Of a stretch of 64,000 nucleotides of DNA, positions 60,814-64,000 are shown piece by piece. Numbering within the stretch: position 1 is the stretch's first letter; every line of letters starts with the position of its first letter. Made by a program: the position numbers and the translations under genes. The notes beneath the pieces are model-generated. The model had not been told where the DNA came from, made no database searches, and was given only the letters and a program-made list of their open reading frames with translations. The stretch comes from Chondrilla cf. caribensis. Lineage: Eukaryota; Porifera; Demospongiae; Chondrillida; Chondrillidae. The DNA lies in NCBI GenBank assembly GCA_964020155.1, contig OZ026567.1:2224930-2288929 (forward strand), in the 5' to 3' direction.

Positions 60814-61832
60814 AAGGACATAAGTACAATGTATGCAGAATTTCCTCACGTTTTTGGTGGTATACAAAAACATGTCTTGTGTGAAGCCAGGATAATAGAA
60901 ATCCTTTACAACTCGTCAGATAATTATGGAATCAAGCTAAAACTTCACAGAACTACAAAAAGACAGATTTGAAGTAGATTTCCATGAAAAAGTCGTAACA
61001 AAGCAACAAATTTCTATGTCATAGAAATAGCACAATTCTTCTACATTTTCTACTGAATAAGGCTCTAGCTAATTTATAAGTGTCCAAGCCTTTAGGTGAT
61101 GCAATATTTCTATATTTATGACATCAACAGATGTCATACTGCTCAAGACATGGAAAATCAGTCAGTACGACATTTGGAGTGCTGAGTCCCAAAGGGCACC
61201 TATTTTCTTCTAGTACATATACTTGTGCTATTTACTCAAATTTCGTCAACCCAACGAACGACCCCTTTTCCTTTGTATTGTCACGTATACCAGTTCCATC
61301 TTAGAGCAAATATACAATACAAACCTCAGTACTAGTAGTATTGAATATTGTTGGATTAGTATACTCTTCAGATTGTCCATTCTTCAAGGTGCAGTACTAG
61401 CTTTGATGGAATAATTCAGTCACTCTAATATTGTCAGATCAAGGGAGTAGAGCTTTTTCCTACTCGATAGTGTGAAAATTAAGTATCGATCATAATATCA
61501 CAATTAGCAACAGTTACTATAGAATTTTGGAGGATATGACTAAAGCATATGACTTTAATTGGACAAATTGTACATAGTACTACAGTGAATTTGTTGCCAA
61601 AATATCTCACCGTGTCTTATGCATAAAATTAGTGGTTGCATACCATTGTACCTATACACAACCAGAAAGAAGTTACGTACCATAAGGAGGTCATTATTAT
61701 CATCTTTGGGGTGATCCTTAATAGCAAAATACACAGTCCTCTCCCATAATGAGGTTAACATGAACATACGTATACATGTATGTATTTACAGCAAATTTTC
61801 CCATAATACTTTACGATCATCCCTGGTTGCAG

Positions 61833-63959
61833 CAAAGACATTGGAGAGGGATCTGGGAGTTTGGTTGAAGTGATGCAATACATGCCAAAGCCCTTACTTT
61901 TGACTTGCCACCATGTGATTCCTTCCAAGGAAATAGCAAAACAATGTACAATTAGTTTTGATCGTCTTAGTAACAGTGAGCCAGGTGTGAAGGTGAAGGG
62001 ATCTGAACTCTTTGACTTCAAATCGTTTTTTGTGACTCATAAGGTAAGGTTTGCATACTAGTACAATAATAATATGTACCATTATTATGACCACATTATT
62101 ACTATCATACATTTCTATTCTATAATATATATGTAGTATATACATATGTTAAAACCAATCATACAAACTGAACGTTCAATGGCTGTACCTGTTTCCTGAA
62201 AATTTTTGTTGGACGGATACGTGTATGAGAAGATACAGGCATATCCATTCTCTTGTTTACCCTATAACTCTACTCAACACCTCAAAGTGTTTTCTCCATA
62301 CTTGTTTGACTTGATCCTTTTACTAGCTCCTGTAGGAAAAGCACATTAGTTACCTTAAATTACTACTAAAATACGTAATCTTACCCATTACTGTTGATTA
62401 TCTATACAAAATGGCATATTTCAAGTATGGCATATAATGAGGGTCATTGAAATTCTCAGCGGGATGCCTAAACTAAAATGTCAAACCCATTAGGGCACTA
62501 GAGGGATGCCTTTAAGAACATTTGACGAGTTTAACAGTAACTGTGTCCTTGAATTAGAAGAAGATAATCATTATCAGTATGTAGATGCACACTTTTGACA
62601 ATTGTCAAGTTTGATAACTCACCCACTAAACGGCTATTCCCATTTAGTGGGTACAGGTATGGAGCGGGTACTGTACATGCAGGTATACCCATTCTATGCC
62701 CATTGAATGTTCACTTTTGTATTGTGGGTGCTGTACCTCTGCTAGTATGGTTAAATACTTTTGCGCAAGTATAACAGTAAAATACTAATTTATGATTTAC
62801 TTTGAAAATATTTGTACTTTTGCTCTCAAAAATTTGCTAGGATCTTGACTTCACTTTGATTGCTGTCAACTGCGATAAGCTACCTGGAAAACCTCGGTGT
62901 AGCTTCACATTTGAAAAGAGCAATACTTTGAAGCTACCGCTGAAACCATTGACCAACGTGACCTTAATTCACTACCCTTATAGTGATGTGAGACATCTAC
63001 AACAGGAACGTGTTGAAAATTCGTATCAAATTCTTTACATGAATGGTGAGTAATCATGAATTACATTGCAAATTATTGCATATAGTTCCAACCATCAACA
63101 AGCAGTGGAATATAGTTCTCCTTTATGCTGACCAGCGACTAAACATGTACCTATGGTTTGCAACTCATTGGTAACGTCCTGTAACAGTACCTACCCTGCA
63201 TATCGACCTCCAAGAGTTAACGTATAGTTTGTCTAATAAGCTGTCTGGTTAGTACATGCTCTTCGCTCAATCCCTAGCTCATGCACACCAAGTCAACTGA
63301 GTAATGATTTAAAGTACCTCTCAGATATCGAGTACAGATTTGGTGTGACACACAAGGTACTTACTACTGAGCATGTTTTACTATAACTATTTCAGTGATC
63401 ATGCAATTGAATAGGAAAGGATGTATGTAGTTCACACCCACAGAAAGAGAGGTAATTTTTGTATGTACGTATTTGAACACAGTGATACTCATTATATAAT
63501 CATATTTACATGTCCATCAACTTATTTTGATATCATTATATAGATATTACCATGTATGGTATGTATAGTTTAATTTATTTTCTTCACCAATAATTTCCAA
63601 ACCAACACTCATTCTCAATAAACCAATGCACAATTAGCTTTTTCACATAATACTACATATGCAATGAGCTGGAAATGCCAAATCATCTTGCGTGATCACT
63701 TGTGAAATATCCTTATATGCATACAGTGTGTTTATCCATTGATATTTACAATTTTTGGTAGATACACTATTGATACACTCAGCAGAGACTCATGGAGGAT
63801 CCTCCGGGTGTCCAGTCCTCCGTGAGGTTGACTGTGAATGGGCCATTGTTGCCATGCATTGTGGTACGAAGACGAATCCAGAAACTAATGAAGAAGGCAA
63901 TCAGGCATTGTGTATCAAGGCCATCAAAGATTATGTATGTGATCACAAAGAACACAAGG
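61833..63959 (+). CDS. Trypsin-fold serine peptidase, partial (three internal exons)
   Basis: Exons 61833-62043, 62841-63045 and 63762-63959 join in phase. The first carries GSGSLVEV and LLLTCHHVIP, the histidine region. The second opens with DLDFTLIAV, placing the catalytic aspartate. The third has THGGSSGCPVL, the GxSG serine site, followed by a WAIVAMHCG strand. All three triad residues are present, in a layout like the Trypsin_2/HtrA/FAM111 type (HHV, not TAAHC), so an intracellular enzyme is more likely than a secreted digestive one. No signal peptide or accessory domain is visible because both ends are missing: the first exon needs two bases from an upstream exon, and the last ends at a GTGAGT donor with more to follow outside the window. 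Substrate unknown. Confidence 0.75.
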
Positions 63960-64000
63960 GTGAGTAGTGTACTTGTAATTAATACTTTGATGTGGATAAC

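Noticed and set aside
61681..61761. Minus-strand 27-codon exon candidate (starts MLTSLWERTVYFAIK, ends at a GTACGT donor), faintly like the start of CDC14 phosphatases
   Set aside because: No following exon with the conserved CDC14 blocks was found on the minus strand down to about 60800, so the likeness is probably chance.

Overview
The window is intron-rich, AT-rich animal DNA. The kinase C-terminus at the left end has the residue style I associate with sponge receptor tyrosine kinases. The introns and spacers are crowded with small DNA transposons, and the ciliary gene CFAP300 and the RAD51 paralogue XRCC2 are both present. A demosponge is the best guess, but it is an inference and nothing here fixes the species. 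No bacterial features were seen.

Layout. (1) 1038-6302, plus: the last eight coding exons of a receptor tyrosine kinase, covering a complete and apparently active kinase domain; its 5' end lies outside the window. (2) 7972-24330, plus: receptor A, a 16-exon gene for a 2620-residue single-pass membrane protein with signal peptide, Cys-rich N-terminus, EGF repeats, two sushi domains, a very large unrecognised region with two furin-type sites, two Ig domains, TNFR/GCC2-like Cys repeats, a membrane segment and an acidic tyrosine-rich tail without a kinase. (3) 25760-28029, minus: a decayed 3' fragment of CFAP300. (4) 29036-29913: an orphan, still open copy of the last two kinase exons. (5) 31557-53264, plus: receptor B, an intact 2654-residue paralogue with the same 16 exons; all exon lengths match except exon 13, which is 102 bases longer. 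Its intron 9 carries a composite Penelope-like retroelement. (6) 54470-58165, minus: complete CFAP300. (7) 58278-59609, plus: XRCC2, head to head with CFAP300. (8) 61833 to beyond the right edge, plus: three exons of a trypsin-fold serine peptidase.

The gene order is explained by one tandem segmental duplication. The unit ran from just upstream of the penultimate kinase exon (about 5318) through the receptor gene into the 3' half of CFAP300. That leaves an intact kinase gene at the left, an intact CFAP300 at the right, and broken pieces of both at the central junction (about 28100-28980). Because the copies are paralogous, each shows what the other looked like before many of the transposon insertions: a foldback element, GTTAAC-rich elements, a hAT element, a Mutator-like element with a captured helicase fragment, and the Penelope element.

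How the genes may work together is inference. Receptors A and B look like kinase-less surface receptors whose tails offer tyrosine docking motifs (YxxM and YxxP in both, YxN in B only) and a C-terminal PDZ-type ending. A neighbouring receptor tyrosine kinase is a plausible but unproven partner. All exon models were made by eye from splice signals, reading phase and paralogue comparison; exon sums are divisible by three for every gene that ends inside the window.
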